From contig NC_057790.1 of NCBI RefSeq assembly GCF_014905175.1, positions 12,302,469 to 12,366,468 on the forward strand: a stretch of 64,000 nt of DNA. The letters are read 5' to 3'. The position numbers were made by a program, and so were the translations under genes. Positions 31,716 through 44,385 of the stretch are shown here, in pieces. The notes beneath the pieces were generated by a model that worked only from the letters and a program-made list of their open reading frames with translations, searched no databases and was not told the origin of the DNA. Each line of letters begins with the position of its first letter. Positions within the stretch are counted from its first letter, which is position 1. The stretch comes from Aphidius gifuensis (Eukaryota > Arthropoda > Insecta > Hymenoptera > Braconidae).

Positions 31716-31887
31716 TGCAGAGGGTACATGGAGGTGAATAGGTAGTGCAAGCTTTGCTTTTTTACTGTGTTAAAGCATAGGCTGTCACTGAAGCCTCAAT
31801 TTCGGAGTAAGTCAGTTCGAAAAACTACCAGCTGCAGCGCTGACATGAGCCCTTGACCAAAAAAAAAGACAGAACCATATATGTAAG

Positions 31888-32655
31888 CATGGTAGAAGTC
31901 AGCAGTCCAATTCACAGGGCAAATTTTATACAATTTAGGGCTTTTTTTTGCCGGTGATGGCGCTTGTCAAATTTTTTTTATATAGATTTCAGATACAAAA
32001 GCTCTACAAGCGCCGCCAGTGGAGGAAAAAAGACCTAAATTGTAATGCCCTGTGAATTGGACACTAGAAGTACTACAGGTATGGCAGTAGTCCATGCTTT
32101 TTTCGTCGCGTTCTGCGCAGCCTTATTTTTTCAACCAATCAACAACGCGCCATCGAGCTGTTTTGCTTTTCTTTCTAACACGCAATCTCTATTATAAGAG
32201 CCTCTCTCTCTAACATACTGTTTTGACAACTATTTTTTATATTGTTGTAAATACTAATAAATATATGTGGAGCATGTTTATAAAAAATCAGAAAAATAAA
32301 AAAACCAAGACAGTTTAACAAATAAATTATAATATTTTCATTATTGTTGTTTTTTTTATGCCACAAACAATGGAGGTTGTGTTGTATTTATTATACTTGG
32401 ATTTATTTATTTAATATAACTAATTAATTTTTATTATTGATGTATGTGAATCATTATAAAATATACCAAATCTAGTTGAATAAATATGATAACTTTTGAA
32501 AAATTTAAAAAAAACTTGAAAATTTTCTTAACAAATTTGTATCGCGCGCGCATAAAGTCTTCTATTTTTGTGGCGAGAAGGTGACGTTTTGATTGGTCGA
32601 TTCACAGCGGCCAAACCAGGCTGCGCACTGCCATACCTGTAGTATTTCTACCATG
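31888..32655. mobile_element. CATGGTAGAA element copy 2, interrupted by a B-family MITE
   Basis: The left terminus CATGGTAGAAGT (31888-31899) is separated from the remainder (from about 32064) by a complete B-family MITE at 31902-32062. The rest is near-identical to 27594-28186 with few substitutions. Confidence 0.85.
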
Positions 32656-32743
32656 TATGTAAGGGCACTCACGACAAGCAACATTTCGCTTGTAAACATG
32701 GCCGACATAATTCTGAGCGATCTGAGCATGCGCAAATCCGTGA

Positions 32744-32776
32744 GATAAGTCACAAGTTCGACACTGTCGAACTTGT
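32744..32776. repeat. Short perfect palindrome
   Basis: TCACAAGTTCGACA followed at once by TGTCGAACTTGTGA (one base between). An isolated hairpin. Confidence 0.7.
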
Positions 32777-33112
32777 GATTTAAATTACGGAGGCACTGTA
32801 TTTATATGCAGTGTAAATAGTCAGCTATCAGTAGTGCTACAAAATAAAAACCAAATAATTATAAAAACATTTGGGCATGACACCACATTACACAAAAAAA
32901 TATATAAACAAAACCTTAAGCAAAAGTGTTCAATTAAAAAAGAATTTAAAAAATACTCCAAAATTTAATCAAAACATCAATATTGAGATTTTAATAAGGT
33001 TATATTTATTTATTTTTTGAGTAGTGTGAGTGAGCTTCCGACATTTCCCGAGTGCCCCACTCTTGTCACATGCGCGCGTTGTTTTCGTTAATACACGACA
33101 AGGAAGCCGATA

Positions 33113-33743
33113 TTAGCTGTGTTCGATGGTCGTCTCGGCTCAGTTCCGTCTCACTTACGGCTCACTTATGGCGCTAGCGACGTACGGTTGTTTGAAGAAC
33201 TACAAAGGCACAAAATCTCAATACAGGTGCTTATCTATATCATCACTGTATTAATGCCCCAATAAATATTATTTTGTGATGAAAGTTGATGCTATTATAG
33301 CATTGTATCTCAATACAGGTCGTATCTATATCATCACCGTATTAATGCCCCAATAAATATTGTTTATTTACAGTGATGAGGTTGTTGTAGCTTCGATACA
33401 ATTGGCCAGAGCACATTATCTCAATACAGGTGCTTATCTATATCATCACTGTATTAATGCCCCAATAAATATTGTTTATTTACAGTGATGATATAGATAG
33501 GCACCTGTATTGAGATTTTGTGCCTTTGTAGTTCTTCAAACAACCGTACGTCGCTAGCGCCATAAGTGAGCCGTAAGTGAGACGGAACTGAGCCGAGACG
33601 ACCATCGAACACAGCTATAGATAGGCACCTGTATTGAGATTTTGTGCCCTTGTAGTTCTTCAAACAACTGTACGTCGCTAGCGCCATAAGTGAGCCGTAA
33701 GTGAGACGGAACTGAGCCGAGACGACCATCGAACACAGCTAGA
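33113..33743. repeat. Cluster of inverted and direct copies of an ATACAGGTGC repeat
   Basis: Blocks of about 125 bp containing GACCATCGAACACAGCTAT, GGCGCTAGCGACGTACGGTT and TCTCAATACAGGTGC occur at 33113-33270 (forward) and 33450-33620 and 33615-33743 (reverse), with shorter copies between. The cluster interrupts a sequence that continues at 33740 and resembles 47170-47280. Confidence 0.7.
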
Positions 33744-33821
33744 GTCTGCATCGTTGCCTCTGGAGAACAATCCACTCATTGTAAAGATAGGACACTAGCA
33801 ATATAAGAGTATTACATACAA

Positions 33822-34669
33822 GAAGACTAGAGACCAGGAGAGTCAACTCCCTGTAGTGGGGGATAGGCTGGATGGGACCAAAAACGTCGTAAACTTTTAC
33901 ACAGGGGCTTTATAAAAACGCCGTTTCAGCGCTGTTGTCGACCCACGAACCACGCACACATGTATTGAATATAATACATATAATACATATACTTAATAAA
34001 TTAACAGTCTATTTAAATTAATTCCTTATTCACTTGCCACCAATATTTTTATTTATCATAAAAAATATAATATAGACTACAAATTAAATTATTTGGCTAA
34101 ATCAATTATTTTATCATATATAAATTATTATATATGATAAATCAAAATATTGGTGGCAAATAATTGAAGAATTAATTTAGACTGTTAATTTATTTATTTG
34201 GTTCCATCCTTTTCTTAGAAAATATTTTCCATAATTAATCGATTAAATAGCTATTAGAAAATGTATCTAAGGGAAAGATGTGGCCAAATAAATTTATATG
34301 TTGTCTAGATTAATTTCTTGGTAACATTTTCTATAATAAATTAAAATATTTGTGGCGAATAGTTGAGCAATTTTTTTAGACTACGAAATAATTTATTTAG
34401 CTACATCTTTCTTTTAGCAAAAATTATTACATACAATCAATTTATTGTATAAATTTAGATAACAAACTTGTGGCGTATTTTGATATCAAATTGATATACG
34501 TGAAATAGTACAAATCAGCATTAAAATATCAACAACAATTGTGAACAATTTTGGTTCGCGAGACGCCGAAAGCGCCTCTCCGTGGCCAAATGTACAAGCC
34601 TTATTTCACGACATATTTTGTCCCATTCCCAATGTACATAGTTGACTCTCCTGGTTTCTAGTCTTCTTG
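33822..34669. mobile_element. Element with AAGAAGACTAGAGACCAGGA termini, 0.85 kb
   Basis: The left end matches the right end TCCTGGTTTCTAGTCTTCTT over about 29 bp with one mismatch. An internal inverted repeat at 33990-34205 contains TTGCCACCAATATT. Confidence 0.7.
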
Positions 34670-34680
34670 ATTACATATAT

Positions 34681-34915
34681 GCACGCAGCATTTTCAGCAT
34701 AGAATCGCTAACTTCACACTAGTTTTTTTTGATACAGCCAACATTAAAACAATACAACAACAATGGTTAGCGTTGTTAATAAATTTGTTTGTTTATATTT
34801 ACACATGTATAGTACATATATATAATGATTGACTGTCAGAATATCAAATTGTCAACAAATAAGAAAGGTTATATTCTTATTTATCTTTTATGTGTTTGTA
34901 AGCAAGTTGGTATCA
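34681..34915. repeat. Dispersed repeat, copy 1
   Basis: GCAGCATTTTCAGCATAGAA through TAAGCAAGTTGGTA is repeated nearly exactly at 40878-41109. Both copies adjoin inverted pieces of GTGGCCACTAGCATAG (34990 and 40766), so this is probably one transposon family. Confidence 0.7.
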
Positions 34916-35024
34916 AGAAACGATTAAAACGCTGCCCTATAGCCGTTATATGTGAACTTTTTCTTCCATAGTACTATGGCATAGAACTTGGTCGAAAAAC
35001 TATGCTAGTGGCCACAAGCCTTTA

Positions 35025-35350
35025 TAGAAATCTCATGCAAGATCTTGCACGAAAAAATAGAACATGGTCATTTGCTGTGATAGTCTTGCAAGGTTAATCC
35101 ACCAAAATTCTAGTGATGATAGATCTTGCTGCAAGATCTTGCGAGCAATTCTATAGCGTGGAGACACCGCTATAGAAATGCTTGCAAAATCTTGCAGCAA
35201 GATCTTTCATCACTAGATAATTACTAGAATTTTAGTGGAAATCAGCCTTAAAAAGTCTTGCAAGACTATCGCAGCCAAAGGGACATGTTCTATTTTTTCG
35301 TGCAAGAACTTGCATGAGATTTCTATAGCGCGGGAGACAAAAAGCGTGTG
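35025..35350. mobile_element. Two opposed copies of a CTATAGCGTGGAGACACCGC MITE
   Basis: Each copy holds TAGAAATCTCATGCAAG, CTTGCACGAAAAAAT and CTTGCAGCAAGATCTT. The copies meet at about 35150-35170. A remnant lies at the Gos28 start. Confidence 0.65.
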
Positions 35351-35454
35351 GCTTGTCGTAGAGGTGAAAGTTTTTGCTGCTTACTTGGCTGGTGTAAGGG
35401 TGAGTAGTAAAAGAAAAGGGATGTTTTGCAGTGAAGAAATAGTATAATGCTTAG

Positions 35455-37010
35455 GTGAACAAATAATTTTGAGTTGAAAAATAATGACAAAGAAAATTTT
35501 TTTGGAGCAATCATGATAAAATTGCATAACTTTTGTTGACAACCAGAAAATTACGTAAAATAAATGGAGAAAAATCGTGAAAAATATAAATATATTTTTA
35601 CTAAAACCAGTTTCCTTCAAAAAAAAGTCAAAAAGTGGAAAAATTTTTTTTACTCCAAAATATTGAATACTAAATAACTTTATTGACCAAAACAAACTTA
35701 AAATATTGGATATAGAAAAACATCCTAGCTTATTTGTAGTGAAGAAAGAATTTTGTTGAACCATTTGTCCGAAAAATTATTTCTCTCATGTAATACCTAA
35801 TAAATTATTGCGTAACTTTCTTATTTATTGACCGTACTAAAATATTAAATAGATAGGGAAACATCCTAGCTGTAGTGTAATTAAAATTTGTAGTTGAACC
35901 ATTTGTCCGGAAAAATTACTCTGAAATATTCCATTAATAAAATATTGCGTAACTTTTTATTTATTGATCAAACTCAATTGTAGATGAGAGTATCCTGTAG
36001 TGAAGAAGAAGTTGAACCATTTGTCCGGAAAAATTAATTCTCTCATATAATTTCTTCACTACAAATTAGCTAGGATGTTTCCCTATCTACTCAATATTTT
36101 AGTTTGAATTTTGGTCAATAAATAAGAAAGTTACGCAATAATTTATGAAGGTATTATATGAGAGAATTAATTTTTCCGGACAAATGGTTCAACTACAAAT
36201 TCTAATTTCTTCACTACAAATTAGCTAGGATGTTTCCCTATCTACTCAATATTTTAGTTTGAATTTTGGTCAATAAATTAAAAAGTTACGCAATATTTTA
36301 TTAAGGTATTATATGAGAGAAATAATTTTTCCGGACAAATGGTTCAACTACAAATTCTAATTTCTTCACTACAAATTAGCTAGGATGTTTCTCTATCTAC
36401 TCAATATTTTAGTTTGAATTTTGGTCAATAAATAAAAAAGTTACGCAATATTTTATTAATGGGAATATGTCAGAGAATTAATTTTTCCGGACAAATGGTT
36501 CAACTACAAATTCTAATTTCTTCACTACAAATTAGCTAGGATGTTTCCCTATCTATTTAATATTTTAGTTTGAATTTTGGTCAATAAATAAGAAAGTTAC
36601 GCAATAATTTATTAAGGTATTATATGAGAGAAATAATTTTTCCGGACAAATGGTTCAACTACAAATTCCAATTTCTTCACTACAAATTAGCTAGGATGTT
36701 TTTCTATCTATCCAATATTTTAGTTTGTTTTTTGGTCAATAAATAAAAAAGTTATTTAGTATTCAATATTTTGGAGTAAAAAAAAAATTTTTTTTTCCAC
36801 TTTTTTGACTTTTTTTTTTTTGGGAAACTGGTTTAGTAAAAATATATTTATATTTTTCACGATTTTTTCTCCATTTATTTTACTCGTAATTTTTTTCTGG
36901 TTGTCAACAAAAAAGTTATGCAATTTTATCATGATTATTGCTCCAAAAAAAAAAATTTTTTTTTTGTGTCATTATTTTTCAACTCAAAATTAAAATTTGT
37001 TCACTACAAA
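35455..37010. mobile_element. Palindromic element with internal tandem repeats of about 155 bp
   Basis: 35455-35745 mirrors 36730-37005 (CAAATTTTGTTCACC-like ends, TAAAATAAATGGAGAAAAAT, ACTCCAAAATATTGAATACT). Between, a unit with GGACAAATGGTTCAACTACA and ATTAGCTAGGATGTTTCCCT appears about three times inverted on the left and four times direct on the right (GGTTCAAC near 36185, 36340, 36496, 36652). Confidence 0.8.
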
Positions 37011-37019
37011 TTACTACAA

Positions 37020-37300
37020 ATTCTAAGAAAGCTATTTGACCTCTTCATTACTATTTTTCTTCAATTTTCTGCGAAAGTACATTTTAACCCTTTTTTCACA
37101 CCTAATTTTTGAACTACAAATTAAACTCTTTTTACTACAAATTACTACAAATTCCAACGAACGTTTTGGCCCTACTCTCATCGCTCTAAGTCAATTTTTG
37201 AAGAAAGTACCTTTTAACCCTTTTTTCACCCTTAATTTTTGAACTACAAATTAAACCCTTTTCACTACAAATTACTACAAATTAAGACCTTCAAAATGAG
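37020..37300. repeat. Tandem duplicate with CACTACAAATTACTACAAATT
   Basis: About 150 bp unit present twice (AGTACATTTTAACCCTTTTT and AGTACCTTTTAACCCTTTTT), plus a partial third. Confidence 0.7.
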
Positions 37301-37770
37301 CCATACTACAAGTCTCTACGATAAAGTGGGGTGCCAGGTTCACGCAGCTACACCGCTATAGTCTTGCAAGGCTTTTAAAGGCTGAATTCTACGGAAGCCG
37401 GGTAGGGACATTGAGTGCTTACGTGCAATCGTACGAACGCACACAGAAAACACCAAAGTATGCGTACTTGCAATCGTACGATTGCACGTACGCACGCAAG
37501 AAAAAAATAAAAATCGGCGCGCGCATGCATTATTCGCTATATTATATTTAATATTGTTATTATTATTAATAAACAAATCAAAACAAATGGTTTGTGTATG
37601 GTCTGTCATATTCAGTGATAATTGTTTATCGAATTATTTTGTTTAAATTGATAAGACGGTGAAAACAATTTGGATAATATACAATATTTATACCTAATAA
37701 TTCACGATTGACGGAAATTATCATAATAAATGTATGTGCTTGGGATATTGTTAAGACGCTGTCAACAGCT

Positions 37771-38924
37771 CCCTGGTGAAAATAATTTTGACAAAATAAG
37801 TCAAAATTAGCCAAAATTAGTTAAAGTTTGCCAAAATCTTCAATTTTTGGTAAACATTGGCAAATTTTGACAAAATTTAACTAATTTTGGCAAATTTTGT
37901 CAAATTTTTTCTTTTGATAAATTTTGGAAACATTTGACAAAATTTGTCAAAATTTGTCTAATGTTGACAAATTTTGTCAAATTTTTTCTGTCAAATTTTG
38001 TCAATATTCGTCAAATTTTGTCAATCTTAATAAATTTTTTCTTTTGATGAATTTTAAAAACATTTGACAAAATTTGTCAAATTTTGTCAATCTTAATAAA
38101 CTTTTTTTTTTGATAAATTTTTTTTTTCAAATTTTGGCAATATTTGACAAATTTTGTAAATTATAATTTTTTTTTTTTGATAAATATTGTCAAAATTTGT
38201 CAAATTTTGTCAATATTTGGCAATATTTGTCAAATTTTGTCAATTATAAAAAATTATTTTTTTTCGAAAAATTTTGAATACATTTGACAAAATTTGTCAA
38301 ATCTAGACAAATTTTCTCAAACTTTGCCAAATTTTTTTTAAACCGTTAATTTAGAAGAAATTATATGAATTTGATAATTTTTTAAAATTTATCTATAAAC
38401 CGGAAGATATCGTCGAATTGTTACCTTCTTTGCTACTGATGATATTAATTAATTAGAACAAAATAGAAAATAAAATATTGATGAATGTTTCTCGCATGCA
38501 AACATGTAATGTTCTGTTAGTATATAGAGAAAATCATATATCCATCACTCATATGGAAATATTGAACAGATAGACAGATTTCTATAGATGATGTGTTAAA
38601 CTTATGAAAATGATATATAACTGTCGGAAATTGGGTACATAATATGATTATGCAGACAACATAACTAGGTTTTTTTTTTTTTTTTTTAATTCAAATAATT
38701 TTAGCAAAATTTGTCAAATTTTGACAAAATCATTTGACAAAATTGACCTTAATTTGTCAAATTTTGCCAAAATTTAACAAAATTAGATTGTCCGTAAATT
38801 GAGGAGTCCCAATTTCCTCTCAAAATTTGCCAAATTTTGACAAATTTTGACTAAATTTGACAAAATCTGACAAATAATTTTTGACAAATTTTGTCAAATT
38901 TTGTCAAAATTATTTTCACCAGGG
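37771..38924. mobile_element. H1: CCCTGGT-terminus element with TTTGTCAAA core
   Basis: CCCTGGTGAAAATAATTTTG on the left mirrors CAAAATTATTTTCACCAGGG on the right. A 2 bp CT flanks both sides. Most of the interior is irregular repetition of TTTGTCAAATTTTG and its complement. No coding. Confidence 0.8.
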
Positions 38925-38989
38925 CTGTGTCCATGCATAATCATTTCAACATCTGAACTTCTTTAGGTAGACAGTTCAACACAAAACTA

Positions 38990-39873
38990 TTTAAAAATGA
39001 GCTCAGTGACTTAGTTACACCGTAAGTCAATATTTCTTTAAATACTATTGCTTAAAACTATCATTTATTCATTATTTACTATACATTATTTTATTATCTG
39101 TTTTTTTCAGTAAAGAACGATGAAAGCTATTTGTGGCCACAACCAATACAAATTGACATTATCTTCAAAGAAGTTAACAGCCATCTAAAATTGTGTGAAA
39201 ACAATAAAACCAAGCTCAAGGTTATGTGATGTAAGTTTATTTCTTCACATAATTTTCTTTTTTCTGATCAAAATTATTAGTTTACTAGTTAAAAAATATT
39301 GATATTCACAGATATATTTATGAAAATCCATTATGATGAATCTCAATATGAACAACATCGTCAGGATGGCTCAAAAAAAATTAAAACCAAATGCAGTACC
39401 AACTTTGTTTGGTGATGTTTTGATAGATTATTTGAGTAAAATCCACCGAAATAAAAGTAACGTGAGTAAGAATAAACATTGAATTTTAACTTATATTAAA
39501 GTTGTCTTGATAAAAAAATATTAATAGTTATTTTTTTTTAGTACATGATGTTAGTTGGACTTCATTTGAATCACTAAAGCAGTTGTCAACAATAAACTTA
39601 GGTAAATCTTTTTCCAGACCATTGCTTGATGTAATTATAAATGAATATACCACTGACAACAAAAAGAGTTTATTCAAGTTACCAAAGTCTAATAATACCA
39701 AATCTTTACCAAGCGATGAGCAGCAGATTGAATTGCCACTAGTAAACTTAGATGAGGATCATTTAGTATCAATTTTTACTCATAATATTTATCCTGATAC
39801 TTTCAACAGTTTTTTATCAATTCTTGCTGATGAATTACAAGCAGAAATAATGAAAAAATATAATAGAATTTAA
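38990..39873 (+). pseudogene. THAP-domain protein gene fragment, decayed
   Basis: Block 39312-39461 reads, with one frameshift in an A8 run (39373-39380), HYDESQYEQHRQDGSKK then LKPNAVPTLFGDVLIDYL. LKPNAVPTLF is the hallmark C-terminal motif of the THAP zinc finger. Splice-like junctions surround it (AG at about 39311, GTGAGT after 39462). A further open block, 39545-39873, ends in a stop after ELQAEIMKKYNRI and has no domain I know. The zinc-binding Cys at the THAP start is not visible. An upstream block at 39113-39230 reads LWPQPIQIDIIFKEVNSHLK then a stop. THAP proteins bind DNA and some derive from P-element transposases, so host gene or transposon origin is open. As it stands it is not an intact gene. 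Confidence 0.5.
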
Positions 39874-40450
39874 TTTCATGCTTCAAAATCAACATCGTCT
39901 TTATCACCATGAAATTTCGAGTTTAAACTAGGAAGTAGAAAGCTTAAAGAAAATAAATATTAGTTTAGACTGTGAATTACGAGTTGAATGAGAAAAAAGG
40001 ATACAGTCAGAAAGAAAACGAGAAAAAATTAAAAACAAGTTTAACAAGCTTTTTAATGTATTCGAAAAATTGTCCATTTTTAAAAAACATTTTAATTGAG
40101 TTATTTTATTTACTTATTCATAGTATGCGACAGGCAAAAGCCTACTGAAGCCAAAAAAATATATTTTGTTGTCAGATAAAAAATTGTATTCGATTATTTT
40201 ATTTTTATATTAAAAAAGAAAAAATTATATTTTTCGAGTAACTTTTGTTTCACTTTTTTACAACTATTTATATTAAACTGTCTGCTAACTTTGTCAATTT
40301 TTCAGAATATTTAATTAATTATTAATTGAAAAAAATTAAGTGTTAACTTCTTGTTATATACTGTTTCTGTTATAGACCAGATGTAAGCTATAAAGATGGT
40401 TTAAATATTGCGCGCCTAAAAGTCGGCCATGTTTGGTGCTTGTGCGACGA
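39874..40450. other. AT-rich DNA, nothing recognised
   Basis: Follows the THAP fragment; no termini or coding frame noted. Confidence 0.3.
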
Positions 40451-40452
40451 CC

Positions 40453-40615
40453 TGCACCCGTATTCACGGGGCAAAATTGTTCTCATTAGGGCTTTTTTTG
40501 TCCGCTGATGGCGCTTGACAAAATTTTTTTTATATAGATTTCACATAGAAAAGCTTCACAAACGCCACCATCGAAAAAAAAACGCCCTGATGAGAATATC
40601 CTCTGAATACGGGTG
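40453..40615. mobile_element. A-family MITE
   Basis: Complete GCACCCGTATTC...GAATACGGGTGC copy, followed at once by a P-family piece (GGGTGCATTCCTTTAAT, 40617-40765). Confidence 0.85.
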
Positions 40616-40877
40616 CTGGGTGCATTCCTTTAATAAAAAATTTTTTTTCGTTTTGCAATCTCGCCCTGTAATACCGGCCAAAATTTTATAGGAAAAAGCT
40701 GTTTCTTGTAGTGGCAGTACTGGCACATGACATTATTTTTTTTGGCTCCCAATTATTAAGGCATGTGGCCACTAGCATAGTTTTTCGATCAAGTTCTATG
40801 CCATAGCACTTGTTTCATTATATCTCACTAGAAATTTACTAGAAAATGGCCGCCGAGGACTATGTTGAAAAAATGCT

Positions 40878-41109
40878 GCGTGCAGCATTTTCAGCATAGA
40901 ACCGCTAACTTCACACTAGTATTTTTTGATACAGCCAACATTAAGAAAATACAACAACAATGGTTAGCGTTATTAATAAATTTGTTTATTTATATTTACA
41001 CATGTATAGTACATATGTATAATGATTGACTGTCAAAATATCAAATTGTCAACAAATAAGAAAGGTTATATTTTTATTTATTCTTTATGTGTTTCTAAGC
41101 AAGTTGGTA
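40878..41109. repeat. Dispersed repeat, copy 2
   Basis: Direct counterpart of 34681-34915 with scattered substitutions. Confidence 0.7.
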
Positions 41110-41361
41110 CAGCTGAAACAATTTATCAATTTATCTGAAACAAATATCATTTTTCCATAATTTGTTATTAATACGCGTATTTATCTGAAATGATTAAATG
41201 AATAAATGAATAATTCAATAATAAGTAATGGCAATATCCGAGTCGTTTCATAAAAAACCAAGTATACGTATTAATTAGCTTACGATTTAATTTCTATTAT
41301 TAGTAATCAATTTTGAATTTAAAAATAGACGACCATTTTTTTGTTAACAGTTGGTAAAATC

Positions 41362-41482
41362 AATTTACCTCGATATTATCGAATATCCGATATTACTCCG
41401 CCAAAATATTGGTTCGATAACCATATCGTATTTTGATATCGCGATATCCGATAATATCGATATTGGTGATATCGCACATCCC
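41362..41482. repeat. ATATCGATAT-rich block ending GCACATCCCTA
   Basis: Alternating TATCGATAT motifs ending in GATATCGCACATCCCTA, which resembles the right end of common hAT elements. The left end was not found. Confidence 0.4.
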
Positions 41483-42229
41483 TAAATTGACGTCTACTAT
41501 ATTTTAATGTACGCTTGGCAACACCGAATAGTGATCCGCCATGTTGTGGCGCGTAGGTTTAAAAACGCCAGTAATAAATCCCACATTGATACACACATAC
41601 AGCCGCAGCAGCTATATAATACGGCTTGCGGCAATGTCTCTCGGTTCCAATGTACGAAAAGTCGCGACAACAAATATTATGTATCCCCAGAATCTAGTTA
41701 CCACACAATTCCAAGTCAAAATATTCCTAACTCAATAAAATCTTTTCAACAAAATTTCTAAATTCCGAGTTTTGTAATCACAACTTTTTCTTATCACAAT
41801 AATATGGAAAAGACAATAAAAATAGTCTATTTGTTGTTCTTTAGTTTTGAATTGTTAATTAAACGATAATTAATGCAAAATTATTGTAATAAAATTGAAT
41901 TGGAAACAACATCAAATTGATACTTATAATTATATTCAATCAGCTAATTCGCTGAATAGATTATTAGCTTGAACAATAATTATAATGTACATATTATCTA
42001 TGTAACACAATTTCTTTTACACACATAGTGCGAAAGACACTTTTTCTCTTTCAGATGATTTTCTTTTGTGCATTTTGACTGAAAATCGAATGGTAACACG
42101 TCGTTAAAGATGTTTTCTATAATGGAAATAGGAACCTACTTTTCAACATTGATGGTCTAGTTAATAGAAGCTTCAGTAGATGTCACCCTATTAACACCAT
42201 TGAATTTTTGGCAATATACTTTTAAATAT

Positions 42230-43720
42230 TGAATAATTTTTCAATAAAATAAATAATAATAATAACAATAACACTTATTACTGGTTTTGGTGCAATAATA
42301 TGTTTAATTTCAGCTGGGTAATTACCTTCAACACCATAACTAATTGTATTATCTCTTATCACATATTTTTTACCAAGTATTAAATTACTTATTTTTTATT
42401 CAGTTATATTTATTGCTGTTAATTTTATCCATTTAAAATTATCACTTGCAATATATGAAACAATAAATTCACTAAACAATGATTTGCTTGGTGCAATCCA
42501 ACGTATAAAAACTGATGTATAAGTCCATAGTTTAATAATAATATCACTATTTATTTTACTATTTATACCATAACTTATTGAAAATATTATAATTTCATAA
42601 CAAGCACCAGGATAAATATTTGGTATTATTAATTTCGTTTCAATTGTTGTTTTAGATAACACTGTATTTGTATTATTTCTTATTAAAATTATTTGAAATT
42701 TTTGTTGTCTTAAATTAACATCTGTTTTCCATGATATATCTGAATTTTTTGTTATTACAATTTGATTAATCATTGAATCATGGTCTATTTATTTGATAAA
42801 TTATATTTTTATTTGATACAATATTTTTACTCATTGTTTTTAATATTATTGTATAATTTCTACCTGGTAAAATATCATCAATTATTATTTTTTTATTATT
42901 AATATTAATTTGTATATCAATAACATCATCAATTTCTGAATAATTTATTTGTACATGTACACTATCTTGAATACTTGAGCTATTTCAAAACATTCACAAT
43001 CATCTGGTTGTTTTATTTTTATATCAAAAATTGAGAGTGGATTTTTTAATTGATTTAGTATTGTTGATTCATCGGTTAATAATGTTATCTTATAATAATC
43101 AAACTGTGATAATTTATTCGGTGGGTTCCATGTTATTTTAAAACTTTCAGTTGTTATTATTTATTTTTAAATTTGTTGGCATTAATGGTAGTGTTCGTTG
43201 TAGAATTTGTGGAATTAATTTTTTATTATTTGATATTGTTGTTATAATTATTTTGTATAATTTTCCTGGTATTAAATTATTAAATATTGCTTTATTTAAT
43301 GATGAAGTATTTGTATTATTTTTTAATTGATAAAGGGGTGTTGCGTTGCATCAGATGGAGCAATGCTGATATTGTAGTGTGAAAATATACCCATGTAATG
43401 TTGTTTCATTTTTGAATAGTACATTAGATTGTCTAGGTTTATTTGGATTTGTTGTTAAATTTTTACTTGTAATTGGTAGGCTTTTTTTAAAATTTAAAAT
43501 TGTATAAAGTTTAAATTTATATGTTTCACCAGCTGTTAAATTTTTTATTGTTATGTAAGATTCTTGGGGTGGTAATATGTCAATTGATATTATTGAATTA
43601 TTAAGAGTTGAATTTTCAGGTAAAATTTCAACATGAAAAACAGAGTAACTTGTGTTAAATGGTGGTGCCCAATTCATAATTGCCGTTTCATTTTTTTCTC
43701 GTTTCATTATTTAATAAAAA
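42230..43720 (-). pseudogene. Fibronectin type III repeat fragments, receptor-phosphatase-like
   Basis: Open blocks separated by frame breaks: 43707-43351 (MNWAPPFNTSYSVFHVEILP, then TAGETYKFKLYTI), about 43150-42960 (FKITWNPPNKLSQFDYYKIT) and 42773-42396 (DISWKTDVNLRQQKFQIILI, FIRWIAPSKSLFSEFIVSYI). The W-P-P and Y-K-x-x-L patterns mark FN3 beta-sandwich repeats. The overall style recalls the extracellular repeats of fly Ptp10D/Ptp4E, but only FN3 is certain. It has no phosphatase domain, no signal peptide and several frame breaks. It lies wholly between the long inverted repeats. Confidence 0.5.
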
Positions 43721-43799
43721 AAATCATAAAAATATTTCGTCATCATTATGGTAATTGATGATGTATTAAATATATTAATGTCTGGTTTTTTATGACGTG

Positions 43800-44385
43800 G
43801 TTTAAAAGGTACTGGTGAAATAATAAAAGGTCATTCAAATTTCAACGTTAGTTACATTCACATCGTGAAGTACGTGTTGGTAGTACATGGCTTGAAAAAA
43901 ATACAAATGACTTTAGAGAATATATTCCACGCAAAGATGGAACCAAATCGTCGTGAGTCGTATTGTTGGAATAAAAAAAAAAGAAAATATACACCTATAC
44001 ACCTATATACACGCATAAATTCTTTATTAATTGTCGAGTTGTTATTATTTATACTAATTTTATTTCATATTTTTATTCTCTTTTTTTAGTTGCAGCCACA
44101 ATAGTGCTGCTGGATCTGGTGCTCTTGAACACAATTTTTTTTGTCTTTATCGTCCACTTTTATCAAATAAAATAGTACCTGGTCAATTACTACTTGGTGT
44201 TGCTGTTATTGATTCATCAGTTTTATTATTCGGTCAAATATTTCCAAATGTTGTTTATAAATTTTGTCTTGAAATGTTAGAACATTTTAACGAATGTGTT
44301 AAACAAGCTAAATCTGAACGTCAGGAGGCAATACAAATGAAAATAAAATTTATAACTGATAATAAATTACTTTATTGTTTTTAAT
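43800..44385 (+). pseudogene. HEATR5B-like (Laa1 family) gene fragment
   Basis: Two blocks join across a GT/AG intron (43953-44089). The second reads AAGSGALEHNFFCLYRPLL, then LGVAVIDSSVLLFGQIFPNV and HFNECVKQAKSERQEAIQM, a strong match in pattern to the HEATR5B segment LGVAVIDxSVxxFGxxFP...RQEAxQM. The family acts with AP-1 in endosome-Golgi sorting. Here it is only about 140 residues, ends at a stop after KFITDNKLLYCF, and sits inside the long inverted repeats in the orientation opposite to the FN3 block. The frame is open across the splice, so a chimeric transcript is possible; a functional HEATR5B is not. Confidence 0.6.

Noticed and set aside
33454..33775. Overlapping frames of 73-91 codons
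   Set aside because: They repeat the same residues because they read the ATACAGGTGC repeat cluster; no domain.
36030..36730. CRISPR-like regular repeats
   Set aside because: Units of about 155 bp without unique spacers, in a eukaryotic palindromic repeat.
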